DNA of 64,000 nucleotides from Ascarosepion bandense (GCA_037127315.1 JBBBDQ010000420.1:2938501-3002500); one strand, 5' to 3'; counted from the first letter of the stretch, positions 32,232-43,100 are shown. Numbers and translations: made by a program. The notes: a model not told the origin generated them from the letters alone.

Positions 32232-32643
32232 TGATTTTCTAAACGCTTCTTAGATGTGGCACAAGGCCAAAAGTATGGGGTACCCAGTGAGGATCGAACT
32301 CACAACTCATTTACAATAGATTCTAGCAAGAAAAGCTTGCTAATTCTTACACCCCATCGAGGTGCCCAGTGCTGATTTTCTAAGCGCAACTGAGATGTGG
32401 CACAAGGCTATAAGTATGGGGTACTCATTGAGGATCAAATTAACTTTTAATAGGTTCTAGCGACAGAAGCTTGCTAAGCATCACTCTGCGTGAAGGTGCC
32501 AATTGGTGATTTTCTAACTGCGATTAAAATGTGGCTGAAGGCCGAAACTATGTGGTACTCAGTGAGGATCGAACTCAATACTCAGTGTTAAGGATTCTAG
32601 CTACAGTAGCTGGCTAAACATTTCACTGTGTCGTGGTGCCCAT
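32232..32643 (-). repeat. Tandem trimer of tRNA-derived SINE (family C)
   Basis: Three copies of about 130 bp lie head to tail on the minus strand (about 32232-32367, 32370-32501, 32503-32643). Each shows a GGGCACC-type head, a GCTAGAA arm, a GAGTTCGATCCTCACTG-like B box and a TTGTGCCACATCT 3' part. The outer two have good B boxes and the middle one is degraded (TTTGATCCTCAATG). Divergence between units is substantial, so the duplication is old or the units inserted independently next to each other. Confidence 0.8.
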
Positions 32644-33045
32644 TCAGTTCTAAAATGTTTGCATCTTCAGTCTTTAAAACTGCAATTTTATATAATTTAT
32701 TTTACTTGCAACAATTTTTTTTAATCGCAATATTTTCAAGAAAAAAGTCTACCCAATCTCTATTACTTATAAATTGCACAAACTGAAAGCTACATGATCT
32801 TAATAAACGGATGTAATACCAATTGGTCGATATTTTAAAAAATCGTTTGAAATGTTCTTACTAAAACTTTTTCTCTTTGATACCCCGATTGAATAGAGAT
32901 TAAAATGAGAAACGATGCAATGGAACGTTAAAACAGATATTTTTTTTATAGAAAAATAGTACATCAGAAAATGAAACGATGAAGTAAAGAAAATGTAATA
33001 TTTTATTACTTCACCACCAGGTCCATTTTTTTTTTCTTTTTCTTT
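32644..33045. other. AT-rich DNA, no feature seen
   Basis: Nothing recognised apart from a CTTTTT-rich run at the edge of the next element. Confidence 0.5.
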
Positions 33046-33345
33046 TTCTTCTATGAGCCGTGTTCTTTCAGGAGGCAGGCGATCATGGCTTTCCACATCT
33101 TCCTATCCCTTGTAGCTCTTAAAACCTTTTCTCTTGCTACTCCTCCAAAATCCTGCTCAGCCATCCATTTGCTCAAACCCATAAATCTAGAATATAAATG
33201 TATAGAAACTAGTGAGGTCACAAAATGCGAGATCAGTTTATATATTAATTATAAGGTAGAATTGACCCCCCCTTTACATTCACATTATAATTTCTTATTT
33301 CTTTATCAAATTCTAATCCACCTCTTCTCCAATACTGATTAATTA
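33046..33345 (-). repeat. Chimeric RTE-3' end unit (copy 1)
   Basis: On the minus strand a non-LINE segment U (about 33190-33345, with TAATTATAAGGTAG on the plus strand) joins the last 145 bp of the RTE-like LINE. That part reads ATRDRKMWKAMIACLLKEHGS. The same junction, just past GCTCAA(A/G)CCCATAAATCTAGA, recurs in copies 2 and 3. Confidence 0.7.
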
Positions 33346-33358
33346 TTTTTGACTCCTT

Positions 33359-33560
33359 TTCTTCTATCTGCCGTGTCTCTTCAGGATGTAGGCGATCATG
33401 GCCCTCCATATCTCCCTATCTCTTGTAACTCTTAACACCGTTTCTCTTGTTACCCTTCCAAAACCCTACTCAGCCATCCATTTGCTCAAGTCCATAAATC
33501 TAGAATATAAATGTATTGAAATTAGAGAAGCCACAAAGTGAGGGATCATTTCTTCAATGT
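33359..33560 (-). repeat. Chimeric RTE-3' end unit (copy 2, shortened)
   Basis: Same arrangement as copy 1 about 312 bp further on, with the U part cut short near 33560. Copies 1 and 2 form a tandem pair. Confidence 0.7.
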
Positions 33561-33599
33561 CTCTTCATCCGTGTTCTGTCAATCATATTTACACAAGCT

Positions 33600-33870
33600 C
33601 TTTAGGTAGGTTATGTGCTTTTTTCTCTGTCCCTCGTGTCTTCAATAGTTCCTATACAATAAATGCAAATTCTTCAAGTCTTCTGTCCATTAAATTTGTA
33701 ATTTAATCTGTTTTTGTGTTTATAATTATAAGCGTTATTTTTATTTCCATTTTGTTTAAAACTTTATCGTTGCTCACATTTTCAGTCCACAGTATCCTCA
33801 TCATCCTTCTGTAGAACCACATTTCTGGTGCTTCAAGTCTTTCCTTCATTTCTAGTTGTGTATTGTGTAT
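33600..33870 (-). pseudogene. RTE-like reverse transcriptase fragment
   Basis: The minus strand at 33780-33865 gives LEAPEMWFYRRMMRILWTEN, followed by VSND, the thumb-domain motif of the RTE-like LINE. The rest is too diverged to read. Confidence 0.65.
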
Positions 33871-33904
33871 TTTATTTTATTTTATTTTTCCGCGATTTTT
33901 TAAA

Positions 33905-33998
33905 TTTTCTTTTATGCGTCTTCAGAACGTAAGCGATTGTGGAGCTCTACTTATCCGTCCTCTGTGATGCACTTAACAGTTTTTCTCTTGGTATCTCT
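33905..33998 (-). pseudogene. RTE-like LINE 3' end, left of an insertion
   Basis: Diverged TATGCGTCTTCAGAACGTAA (plus strand) to CTCTTGGTATCTCTCC matches the extreme C-terminus. The reading resumes at 34316, so the element at 33999-34315 inserted into this LINE. Confidence 0.6.
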
Positions 33999-34315
33999 CC
34001 TGTTGTGGATTCTGGTTGAGAAACCACACAAAACAAATAATAAGAAAAACAGATATGGAGATAGAACATGTAAGTTATATTGCACAGAAAATATACAAAC
34101 TGGAACACGGGTTAGTCAGGAACACTGTTAGTAGGAATCAATATATACAATCTTGTAGTGAAGAAGTAAGTCCGGGTAATGAGTATCTTCTTACTGACCA
34201 GCTAGCGGCGGTGCAACTACTCAACAACTCATTTACTACTACTACACACTGCCGTTCTCTGTATAGGCAGGATTATTTGTACACATCAGGCGAGTTCATT
34301 CTTATGTGCAGAAAG
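33999..34315. mobile_element. LTR-like 300-bp repeat (copy 1)
   Basis: It starts TGTTGTGGATTCTGGTTGAG and ends near TTCATTCTTATGTGCA, giving TG...CA termini like a solo LTR. It shares landmarks with copy 2 at 36584-36885: AGAAACCACACAAAA, GTAAGTTATATTG, TAGTAGGAATCAATATATAC and CTTACTGACCA. It interrupts an RTE fragment. No clear target duplication was found, so LTR status is tentative. Confidence 0.5.
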
Positions 34316-34512
34316 GGGTGCTCCCCAATATCTCCTAATCCTGCTCTGTCATCTAGTTGCTCAAGACCATCAAGTATGTTTCGTGCTGCTTTCCCCTGCC
34401 TCTCATTCCCTCTATCCATCCGGTGAGTATCAGATTATTCATAGCCTCCCTCTTCTTTACGTGTCCAATAAAACCTTGTCTTTGCTCACATGATCAGTCC
34501 ATGGTATCCTCA
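34316..34512 (-). pseudogene. RTE-like LINE C-terminal region, right of the insertion
   Basis: Continues the broken copy: the plus strand shows TCATCTAGTTGCTCAAGACC and CTCATTCCCTCTATCCATCC, with the GEDQIL-type segment and a HMSKDKVLL-like reading on the minus strand. It leads straight into the tandem array. Confidence 0.7.
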
Positions 34513-35345
34513 TCCTGTTGCTTCAAGTCTCTTCTTCATCTGTGAGTAGATTTCCTAGCATTCACTGCCATATAAGAGGACTGATATTATGTAAAGTTCA
34601 GTAACGTTTTCTATGTTTCTCTTGCTTTAAGTCACTTCTTCAACAGCGAGTAGATTGTCCAACCATCACTGACATACAAGAACTCTGATATTACATAACA
34701 GTTCAGTACTCTTTTCGTTGTTTCTGTTGCTTCAAGTCTCTTCTCCATCTCTGACGTGAATGTCTAGTATTCACTGTCATATAGAAGGACTGCTATTACA
34801 TAACATTTCAGTACACTTTAACTTGTTTGCCTTGCTTCAAGTCTCTTCTCTATTTATGGGGCGATTGTTCATCATTCAGTCTTATAGAAGGACTGCTATT
34901 ACATAACAGTTCAGTACACTTTTCCTTGTTTCTCTTGCTTCAAGTTTTTTCTCTGTCTATGGGGCGATTGTCCATCATTCAGTCATATAGAAGGACTGCT
35001 ATTGCATAACATTTCAGTACCCTTTAACTTGTTTGCCTTGCTTCAAGTTTTTCTCCGTCTATGGGGCGATTGTTCATCATTGAGTCATATAGAAGGACTG
35101 CTATTACATAACATTTCAGTACCCTTTAACTTGTTTGCCTTGCTTGAAGTCTCTTCTCCATCTATGGGGCGATTGTTCATCATTCAGTCATATAGAAGGA
35201 CTGCTATTACATAACATTTCAGTACACTTTTCATTGTTTCTCTTGTTTCAGCTCTTTTATTCATCTGTAAGGAGATTGTCCAGCATTCACTGCGATATAG
35301 GAGGACTAATATTACATAACAATTCAGTACTGATTTATTGGTTTT
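34513..35345 (-). repeat. Eight-unit tandem array derived from RTE reverse transcriptase
   Basis: Units of about 103 bp start near 34513, 34621, 34727, 34830, 34935, 35037, 35139 and 35241. Each contains CTTGCTTCAAGTCTCTTCTC, a GGGGCGATTGT-type centre, AGAAGGACTGCTATTACATA and ACATTTCAGTACACTTT (plus strand). The minus strand of a unit resembles the LINE segment coding VMSVFQYGSECW ... MKERLEAT, as at 38891-39030. Middle units are very alike and outer units diverged. One RT segment has become a minisatellite. Confidence 0.8.
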
Positions 35346-36583
35346 ATACTTTTCTTAGAATTCTATTCCAGCTTTAGTCACATGAAATTCTTTTTGATCA
35401 ACTCAATTGAATTATTCGTTCTTTTTCCTCGAAACTTGGTGATGCAAATTGCGACCATATAGCTGTATCTTGGCCTTGTAAGATCAAAGATTATTTTCCA
35501 GTCGTTAACTGATTTACATAAACACACGAATTAAAAAGAAATAAGCAACTCGTTTATAATGCAGTTTTAATCAAATTTTAATTACGTTTAATTACATTGA
35601 AATATATTTCTATTCTGTGTCTGAAATCCAAGAATAAAGAATTAAAACAATTATTAAATAAACTGGAGCCAAAATTAACTAACCCGACTACGTAAAATCC
35701 TTTGAAAATTCGTGGCCTCCTTATCAAATTTCAGACGCACCACCCCTTGGCATTACGACAGACGTGATACTTTTCATGCTCTGCAAGATCGCAAGACATG
35801 TGTATTGCTGACAGCTTGATGCGTAGTCGTGGCCTACCAAGTCAGTATCTCATAACCTTTTTAAACAACGTTCCTTAAGTAGACAAACTGAACTACGTTT
35901 TATCAACATGGTCTCCTGTTGCCAAATTGGTCAGGATACAGGCTCGATTCCTATCGAAAAGTGTCCTTTTTACGTTATTGAACTTATATTGTTAATTTCA
36001 CTCTTTAGGAATATTAAAAGCAAGAAGAAGGCAGCCGAAAAACGTGTAGCCACTAAAACGACGACTATTGTAATATGAAACATTGTCAAATTAAAAAAAA
36101 GTCTATTTAAGAATATAAACATATGAAAGCCATTTTCATAGACCTCTCGGTAGAATTGAGTCTTATTTTTTATTCCTTGATGATATACTCTCGGCAACTA
36201 TGATCAGAGACTAGATAAGTGAACCTTTTATTTGATTAATTATTATTAATGCTCCATGTCGTGATATTGACTATTTTAATTACAAAGGCTTGCCTTAAAA
36301 ACGTTATCTCCCAGAAATAATCTGGTTATTGTGGTAAAATACAATCTATGATATTGGTATTTCTTAATTTTACCGATTCCTTTGAGATCTGGTGCTAAAG
36401 TTATAAAAGAGGCCCTTTAACTGCTGTTAAGTTATGTAGTATTAAGTTCTACAGAGTAAATATCTGTTCTAACACAGAGTTTCTAAACGGTACATTTAGA
36501 GGCAAATGAAAACTTTTTAAAGGCCATACATTTAAATGTTTTAAATAAATACATATATCTTTTAAAAATACAAACAAAAATAT
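35346..36583. other. Unannotated DNA
   Basis: No family recognised. A more balanced stretch at 35690-35960 has no readable ORF. Confidence 0.45.
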
Positions 36584-36885
36584 TGTTGTGGATTCTTGTT
36601 GAGAAACCACACAAAATAATGAATAACAAAAGCTGTTATGGACATAAAAAATGTAAGTTATATTGAATAGAATACTGGAACACGGGTTGGTCACTTCAGG
36701 TATACTGTTAGTAGGAATCAATATATACAATCTTGTAGTGAAGAAGTTAGTCCAGGTAATGAGTCTATATTCTTACTGACCAACTAGCGGCAGTCCAACT
36801 ACTCAACTCAAAAAAACTGCTGCTCTCTGTATAGACAGTATTATATGTAAACATTAGACGAGTCCATTCTTGTATAAAAAAAGGT
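36584..36885. mobile_element. LTR-like 300-bp repeat (copy 2)
   Basis: TTGTTGTGGATTCTTGTTGA to CATTCTTGTATAAAAAAA, collinear with 33999-34315 with small indels. Same orientation, about 2.6 kb downstream. The DNA between them shows no retrotransposon coding, so they are more likely two solo copies than the LTRs of one element. Confidence 0.5.
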
Positions 36886-37194
36886 TGATACATAACAAAT
36901 ATTAACTTATTTCATTGTTTATATTCAACTATTGGTGCAGATTATTTAGTGTGAAACCTTTGATTAGTGGTTTTTATATTTTTCGTGATTTCTTCAATAT
37001 TTTTCGTGATTTCTTCAGTTGGTCAAATTTGCGATAAGCAGTTCCTCATTTGTTTTTCATTCTCTCTTCTTATTTTGATGTAATTTAGGGCTGGGAAGCC
37101 GAATTACCATAAACAGTAGAAAAAAAATTGCAATTAAACCGATAAATGCTTTTTAGCTAATCTCTGATATTCTTTTCCTATTTAAATCGAAAAT
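36886..37194. other. AT-rich DNA, no feature seen
   Basis: Contains a short direct repeat TTTTTCGTGATTTCTTCA near 36978 and 37000. Confidence 0.5.
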
Positions 37195-37535
37195 ATTTTT
37201 TATAATCATTTCACCCCCAATCAAGGTAGAAATGCTACTGATGCGCAGGGGTGGGGTTTACTGTGAGATAATAAAAAAAGGTACAGGGGACGTCGAAGAA
37301 AAGATAAGAGATGGGTGGGAATCAAGTAGATAAAAGATTGCTATTGACGTTGCATTTAAACTGTTTGGAGATTGTAGCTATAAGGGAAAGAAGAAAATGG
37401 AGGTGAGTTTCACAAACGGGAAGTGCGAAAAAAGAAACTATTAGAGTAGAAGCGACGGTTATATTTAACAATTTCGACGGTAGGTAGGTGGGACCTTGAT
37501 GCCAATCTCGTAGCACGAGTAAAATCTAAAATGAG
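37195..37535 (-). mobile_element. CR1/Jockey-like LINE 3' end
   Basis: The minus strand reads SKQFKCNVNSNLLST near 37320-37370. The 3' UTR follows, ending CTGCGCATCAGTAGCATTTC and GATTATAAAAAATATTT at 37195. The upstream coding is badly degraded. Confidence 0.7.
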
Positions 37536-37626
37536 GATTGAATAATACCATTAAATCAACTAAATAATACTTCTAAATACACCGTATATCTACACGTTAA
37601 AAATTAAATTTTAGAACTCAATACCT

Positions 37627-37920
37627 AATGTGCGTTGTGGTGCATTGGATATCGGTTCGGAAAGAGAAATCGGAGAGCCGAGTTCAAATTACAGTTGAAT
37701 TCCTTGCATTCACTTACGCACAAATACCCTTGGAAGAGGTCTCTTCCCTCCAGTTATGGGTTAAATAACAGGATATATTGGGTTCTATAACCTTGTTCGG
37801 CAACCAGTCTACCGCAGAAAGTAATGGCAACCTACTGCGGGATAATCTTCTGCCCAGTCAGTCATGTCACTTTCAAAACATGATCGCCCAAGCGTGTATC
37901 ACGTATGGCACTTAATTGAC
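37627..37920 (+). mobile_element. tRNA-derived SINE (family A)
   Basis: Nearly full length from AATGTGCGTTGTGGTGCATT to CACTTAATTGACTAACTGAC. A small deletion removes the TATTAATCCG part of the body. The B box has A for G at one site (GAGTTCAAATTAC). Confidence 0.9.
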
Positions 37921-37944
37921 TAACTGACTGGATTGTTGCGTGGT

Positions 37945-38155
37945 GTCTGTTCTTCAGTATGGCAGAAAATGCTGAACAATCTCTCCAAATATTAAAGAAA
38001 GACTCGAAGCAACAGAAGGATGCTGAGGATGCCACGGATCGAACATGTGAGCAATGACAAGGTTTTGGAGAGGATGGAAACGGAATGGAAACTAATACTT
38101 ATCATCAGAAAATGGCAGCTGAAGTTTCTGTGACATGTATCCATCTTTCGTACGC
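37945..38155 (+). pseudogene. RTE-like reverse transcriptase fragment (plus strand)
   Basis: Frame pieces read SVLQYGRKC, ERLEAT, then IEHVSNDKVLERMETEWKLI and IIRKWQLKFL, the thumb-to-C-terminal region of the RTE-like LINE. It faces the minus-strand copies at 38186 and 38497. Confidence 0.7.
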
Positions 38156-38185
38156 CATTCAGTAACAGTTTACCATGAGTAACTT

Positions 38186-38496
38186 CTTCTATGTGCCGTG
38201 TCCCTTCAAGACGTAGGTGATCATGGCTTTCCATATCTCCCTATATCTACTAGCTCTTACCATGCCTTTTCCTGTTGCCCCTCCCAAATCTCGCTCTGCC
38301 ATCTATTTGCTAAAATCTATAAACCTAAAATGCAATTGTATAGAAACTAGCGTGGACACAAATTGAGGGGTCAATTTATAAACTGATTATAATATAGAAT
38401 TCATGTCTCCAATTAATATCCACATTATAATTTCTTATTTGTTTATCAAATTCTGATTAGGTATGAATTCACATCTTCTCAAAAGAGTTATTTATA
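38186..38496 (-). repeat. Chimeric RTE-3' end unit (copy 3)
   Basis: Same two-part unit as 33046-33345: RTE C-terminus joined to segment U, with the same junction (GCTAAAATCTATAAACCTAA). It again lies directly next to another RTE 3' end. Confidence 0.7.
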
Positions 38497-39030
38497 ACTC
38501 TTCTTATACGTGCCATGTCCCTTCAGGACGTAGGCGATCTTGGCCTTCCTCATCTCCTTATCTCTACTAGCTCTTACCACGCTTTTTCCTGTTACTCTTC
38601 CAAAAAAATTCCTCTCTGCCACCCATTTGCTCAAATCCCTCAAGTATGTTACACGTTGCTTTTCCCTGTCTCTCTTTTAATCTATCTGACCTGTGAGTAT
38701 CAAATTACCCAAGCCCCTCTTCCTCATGTTCCAGGAACTTACAGCTATCTTTTCCTGATGTTAAGTGTTAGTTGCCTTTTCATTTCTATCCTCTCCACAA
38801 CCTCATAGTTGCTCACATGTTCGGTTCACAGTATCCTCAGCATCCTTCTGTAGAACCACATTTTGGTTGCTTTAAGTTTCTCTCTCATCTTCAGCATTCA
38901 CTGCCATACTGAAAAACAGACATCACATAACAATTCAGTATTTTATTCTTCGTTGCCAGCGAAATTTTCCCGTCTCTCAATACTCTACTTAGCTTCTGGA
39001 ATGCAACCTTGTCAATACCAATCCGTTTAT
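38497..39030 (-). pseudogene. RTE-like LINE reverse transcriptase C-terminal half
   Basis: The minus strand gives DKVAFQKLSRVLRDGKISLA, TKNKILNCYVMSVFQYGSEC near 39030-38905, then ATKMWFYRRMLRIL at 38845-38885 and the DRGRPRS-type C-terminus at 38500-38580. The catalytic palm is missing. It is the clearest copy of this segment and shows the origin of the 34513-35345 array. Confidence 0.8.
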
Positions 39031-40692
39031 AAGACTTAAACTGGGAGAACCATAGGAAAATACATATATAAAACTTGACCGTTATTTTTAAGTGTATATT
39101 TATATTTGAGTTCAATAAACAGTATTTATTTTTTTAACGGTCTGAACATTCAAGAAATTTTATTATAGAGAAATATGTACTCTAATGATGATGATGATAC
39201 TAATAATAATAATAATAATAACAATAATGAAAAACAGCGTCTACTCAAATATGGATATTCGCTTAAAAATAACGTTTAAGTAACAAAATCTGTTTGATAA
39301 ATAAAAAAAATCCATCACTTCTTTAAAAATGTATATATGTAACATATTTTAAACTGTTCAGTATAAATATTTGAAACATGAAAACATTTTGAAGCCATCA
39401 TTTTAACCCTGTTCGAAAATATCGCATTTTATATGTCAGTAAAAATGGCGTGGTAACTATTGTTGATTGGTCATCTTTAGAGTATTACTTTTTTTTTCTT
39501 GTAAACCAACCAAAGAGGAGTATCATTACTATTTCATTGAACAGTCTTTACTAGACACAAATCAAATTTGTCACACAATTGTTTCTTCTTTTAACTTTGA
39601 TTAATCTTTAATTCACTTTGCAGTTTGTCAGACAGCAGTGGAAAATCGACCAAATAATTTGAATAATCCACACCAAGGAAGCGACAGTCAAAAACAAAAC
39701 AAAGGAAAGTGATAACAAAACTAATTCGAATATAAATTTAAAAAATTATTTTAACCAAAAAAAAAAAAAAAAAAAATGGATGTCGATAGAAATAGGCACT
39801 AAATCTCGAAAGAAACTGTAAAAATAAATACAGCAAATAAATAGCAAATGTTATAAAAAAAAAGAGAAAGTTTTACGGGAAATAAAAAAAATAGTACAAA
39901 AATAAATAAAAATGGCGAACAGTACAACGACTACAAATGTTAAAAGACTGATTCAACAACATTTGACAGGCAGCAGAGTAGAGCATTGCACATTTTTTTC
40001 ATTAAATATACAAATGCCACGTAGGAAGGTGAGATAGTCTTCTTTAAAAAAAATAAAAATAATAATCACTAAAACGAGAAAAAAAAAAGCGGGAAAGCAT
40101 ACAAAAAAAAAAAACAAAGAGAGAGAGAAATACATTAATAATATGATTATGCGAAAATCGAGCGCGCTAAAAACAGGCGCCAAAATCCAAATCAGTTTGT
40201 TCAGCGAGGAGCAACAGTCTTGTATGCGACAGGAACTGACAGCTGCGCTTGAAAAAGCATGGCTAATCCTCTCTTCTTACACCCCCCCCCCACCGCCGCA
40301 AATAAGACTCGCCACTTCTTCCTGCTTTTTCTTATTAGATTATATAAATATTGATTTACTCAAAGGCCCAACAATTATATCACTGTTATTTTTGCGTTGC
40401 CTTTATTTTGTTTGTCTTTATCATTTCCTTAATTGTGATTAACGTCACATTATTATTATTATTTTTTTTTTGCTCTAGCAATTGTTTTCTGTCACTTTGT
40501 CATTTGTTCGAAATTACCGTTGACTGTAAAGTTATTCAGTGACAAAAAAGGCTTTTTAGCGCATTTTAAATGACCTTAATGTTACAAACACGCCTAAAAT
40601 ATTTTTTATAAAATTATTATCCTTTCTATTATAATAAAGATCGTTGTATACTTATATACATACATATATTTCCCTCCTGTCATGTAATGGAA
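39031..40692. other. AT-rich DNA with simple repeats
   Basis: Contains (GAT)n/(AAT)n at 39189-39232, an A-run near 39759 and a C-run near 40283. No gene or element recognised. Confidence 0.5.
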
Positions 40693-40768
40693 AGAGAGAC
40701 ATTAACGAGGCTGCGTCGGCTCAGTTCATTAGAGAGACATTAACGAGGCTGCGTCGGCTCAGTTCATT
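40693..40768. repeat. Perfect 38-bp tandem duplication
   Basis: Two identical 38-bp units (AGAGAGACATTAACGAGGCT ... CAGTTCATT) lie back to back. Perfect identity implies a recent event. Confidence 0.95.
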
Positions 40769-40914
40769 CTTCTGGCGTCTTTTCTAGCAATTATGAAAGC
40801 TATTTGCCGCCCGCATGTTTGGTCTTTAACAATGCCTTATTTTATTTTATTTTATATTTTTTTTGCAATACTTATATCTCGAGTAATGAAGAATATATAT
40901 ATCCTCTCTATTTT

Positions 40915-41112
40915 TTTTTAATCGTATTACCCCGAGCAAGGCGGTAACGCCACTTATGTGCAGGGGGCTACGTAATAATGAAAAGATTAGAAAAGAGAAA
41001 GCCGGAAACCACATCCTAAACAGGGAACAAGGGATGAGCTTCTTAACCTGTTCAATAGACGTGGGTGGAGCGTGAACCGGGCGATAGATAGATCTATCTA
41101 GTCCAACTGAAA
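40915..41112 (-). mobile_element. LINE/SINE-tail repeat (single copy)
   Basis: One unit plus tail of the family arrayed at 54-661, with TAGATAGATCTATCTAG palindrome and CGGTTCACGCTCC on the minus strand. Confidence 0.8.
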
Positions 41113-41132
41113 AAAAATTATAATAAAGACCG

Positions 41133-41139
<7 letters not shown>

Positions 41140-41181
<42 letters not shown>
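41140..41181. repeat. (TA)n tract
   Basis: Between the tail repeat and a family B SINE block. Confidence 0.95.
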
Positions 41182-41184
<3 letters not shown>

Positions 41185-41430
41185 AGTTATCCACATACAA
41201 GCCCGTTTCGCTGTATCACAGCTCATCAGTGTGGCTAGACATATCCACTTGCTTCTGGCCGAGATCGAAACTCGACCGATTTGGTGTCAGTCGGAGACGC
41301 TACTCCTTAAGTCATCGAATCAGAGAAAGGAAATTTTAACTTGTTGTATACAAGCAGTGTATACAGACGCCAGTCACCGAGAGAACTCAATTCATTTCTG
41401 AAGAGTCACGCATTATAACCGAAGTAAAAA
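41185..41430 (-). mobile_element. tRNA-derived SINE block (family B), diverged
   Basis: Complement of GTTTCGCTGTATCACAGCTC and of a diverged B box (CGAGTTTCGATCTCGG). The 5' extension with ATTCATTTCTGAAGAG corresponds to the family's leading segment. Confidence 0.7.
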
Positions 41431-41439
41431 GTATCTTCA

Positions 41440-41890
41440 GATAATGGAGGCCATCTAATCAAAGGAGGCCATAAAATCAAAGCAACCCACAATTTAAAAA
41501 ACCACATTTCAATCTGATCACAACACATTTCATTGCATTTCGATATGGTTTTGTTAACATTTCGGTTTCTAAGTCCTAGAACCGCATTACAAATTTTCGA
41601 ACTGCGTCTGCTGTTCGGTGACTGTTATCGTCGCATAACAAAGTTTTATGTCAACAGAGGATAAAATAATCTTTGATGGTGGATGTCTTTATGTCAACGT
41701 GCCTGTAACTTCTCTGAAGTTGGTTCATGTGAGCCGATAGCCTTGAATGTTGGACAATTTTGTCTTTATTTTCACCTGAAATTAAAACCCAAATACGATG
41801 TTTAGAACGGCTTATGATTAAACATAATAGACATTCATTGTCTGTTATATTTAACAATATATGTTTAGAAAATTATCATCTGCCTCGATA
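41440..41890 (+). repeat. Module M2
   Basis: Collinear with 28285-28710: AACCCACAATTTAAAAAACC, AGTTTTATGTCAACAGAGGA and a mutated hairpin (CTGAAGTTGGTTCATGTGAG). A short gap removes the AAAAATTCTCC arm. It ends at a (TA)n tract. Confidence 0.75.
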
Positions 41891-41920
41891 CACTATATAT
41901 ATATATATATATATATATAG

Positions 41921-42135
41921 TCATCCGTAGACAGATCTGTTTCGCTGTATCACAGCTCTTCAGTACGGTTAGACATCCGATTGTTTTTTAACCAGGACTG
42001 AAACCCGACGGCATTTGCATCAGTCGGCGATTCTACCTCTGAGCTATGGGCGCTCAGTAAAATGGGGAAGACTTTTAGCGTGTGATATAAATAGCTGAGA
42101 GTGTTCTAATTCATTCCTGAATGAATGATGTGTAG
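41921..42135 (-). mobile_element. tRNA-derived SINE block (family B) between two (TA)n tracts
   Basis: A full block. The complement shows GAGCGCCCATAGCTCAGAGG, B box GGGTTTCAGTCCTGG and CAGCGAAACAGATCTGTCTA. (TA)n at 41891-41920 and 42139-42183 bound both sides exactly. Confidence 0.85.
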
Positions 42136-42186
<51 letters not shown>

Positions 42187-42458
42187 GTGACTATAATTAT
42201 ACTCGTCACGAAAACTTTCCTCGAAAAACAATCGAATGAAGGGAAAAATGGTTGTCAAAAAAAAAAACAGCTTAGGGCATGAAAGTCAGTCAAAAATGTT
42301 CGGAGCGAAATCAGCACGAAGCCAAAAAAAAAAAGAAAAAACCGACACGAGTAACCATCTAACAGAAAGCTCTCAGTACATGTACCCATGTCTACAAACA
42401 TTACGTTAGTGCGAAGAAGAAATAAACACATCACAAAAAAGTTTGTTTTTCATTTAAC

Positions 42459-42595
42459 AGGTGTAGAGGTTCATCCCTTGTTCCCTGTTTAGGATGTGGT
42501 TTCCGGCTTTCTCTTTTCTAATCTTTTTACTCTTACGTAGCCCCCTGCACACCAGTGGCCTTACCGCCTTGCCCGGGGTGATATGATTAAAAATG
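42459..42595 (+). mobile_element. LINE/SINE-tail repeat, 5' truncated
   Basis: CAGGTGTAGAGGTTCATCCC to CAGTGGCCTTACCGCCTTGC and GATTAAAAATG: the 3' part only. Confidence 0.75.
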
Positions 42596-42616
42596 AAAAA
42601 ATTGACCTTGATTTTC

Positions 42617-42662
<46 letters not shown>

Positions 42663-42664
<2 letters not shown>

Positions 42665-43100
42665 AGACAATGAATGTCTATTATGTTTAATCATGAGCCG
42701 TTCTAAACATCGTATTTTGGCTTAAATTTCAGGTGAAACTAAAGACAACAATTCTCCAACATTTGGATACTTTTGTATTAAGTTGGTTCTAAGCTTTCGG
42801 CTCACATGAGCCATCTTCAGAGAGGTTACAAGGACATTAACACAAAACATCCACCATCAACGACAATTTTATATTGTGTTGACATAAAACTCCGCTAAGC
42901 AACGGCAACAGTTACCAAAAATGGCAAACGCAGTTCGCAAATTTGTAATGTGGTTCTATGACGTCACACCGCGTGAGAACTCGAAATGATAACAGAACCA
43001 TATATTTAGATGTAATGTAATGTGCTATGACCAGATTTAAACGTGATTTTATTAAGTGTGGGTTGTTTGGATTTAATGTAGATGGCCTCCAATATGTAAC
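42663..43100 (-). repeat. Module M2 (full length, inverted)
   Basis: Read on the minus strand it runs from GGAGGCCATCTACATTAAAT, through GTGACGTCATAGAACCACAT and CTGAAGATGGCTCATGTGAG with CCGAAAGC, to ACATTCATTGTCTCTTATAT and (TA)n. The hairpin GGCTCATGTGAGCC is perfect here. Confidence 0.8.

Noticed and set aside
34016..34426. 136-codon ORF
   Set aside because: It spans an LTR-like repeat and an RTE fragment read in the wrong strand; no conserved motif.
33999..36885. One LTR retrotransposon bounded by the two 300-bp repeats
   Set aside because: The interior holds an RTE tandem array and AT-rich DNA, with no gag, protease, RT or integrase.
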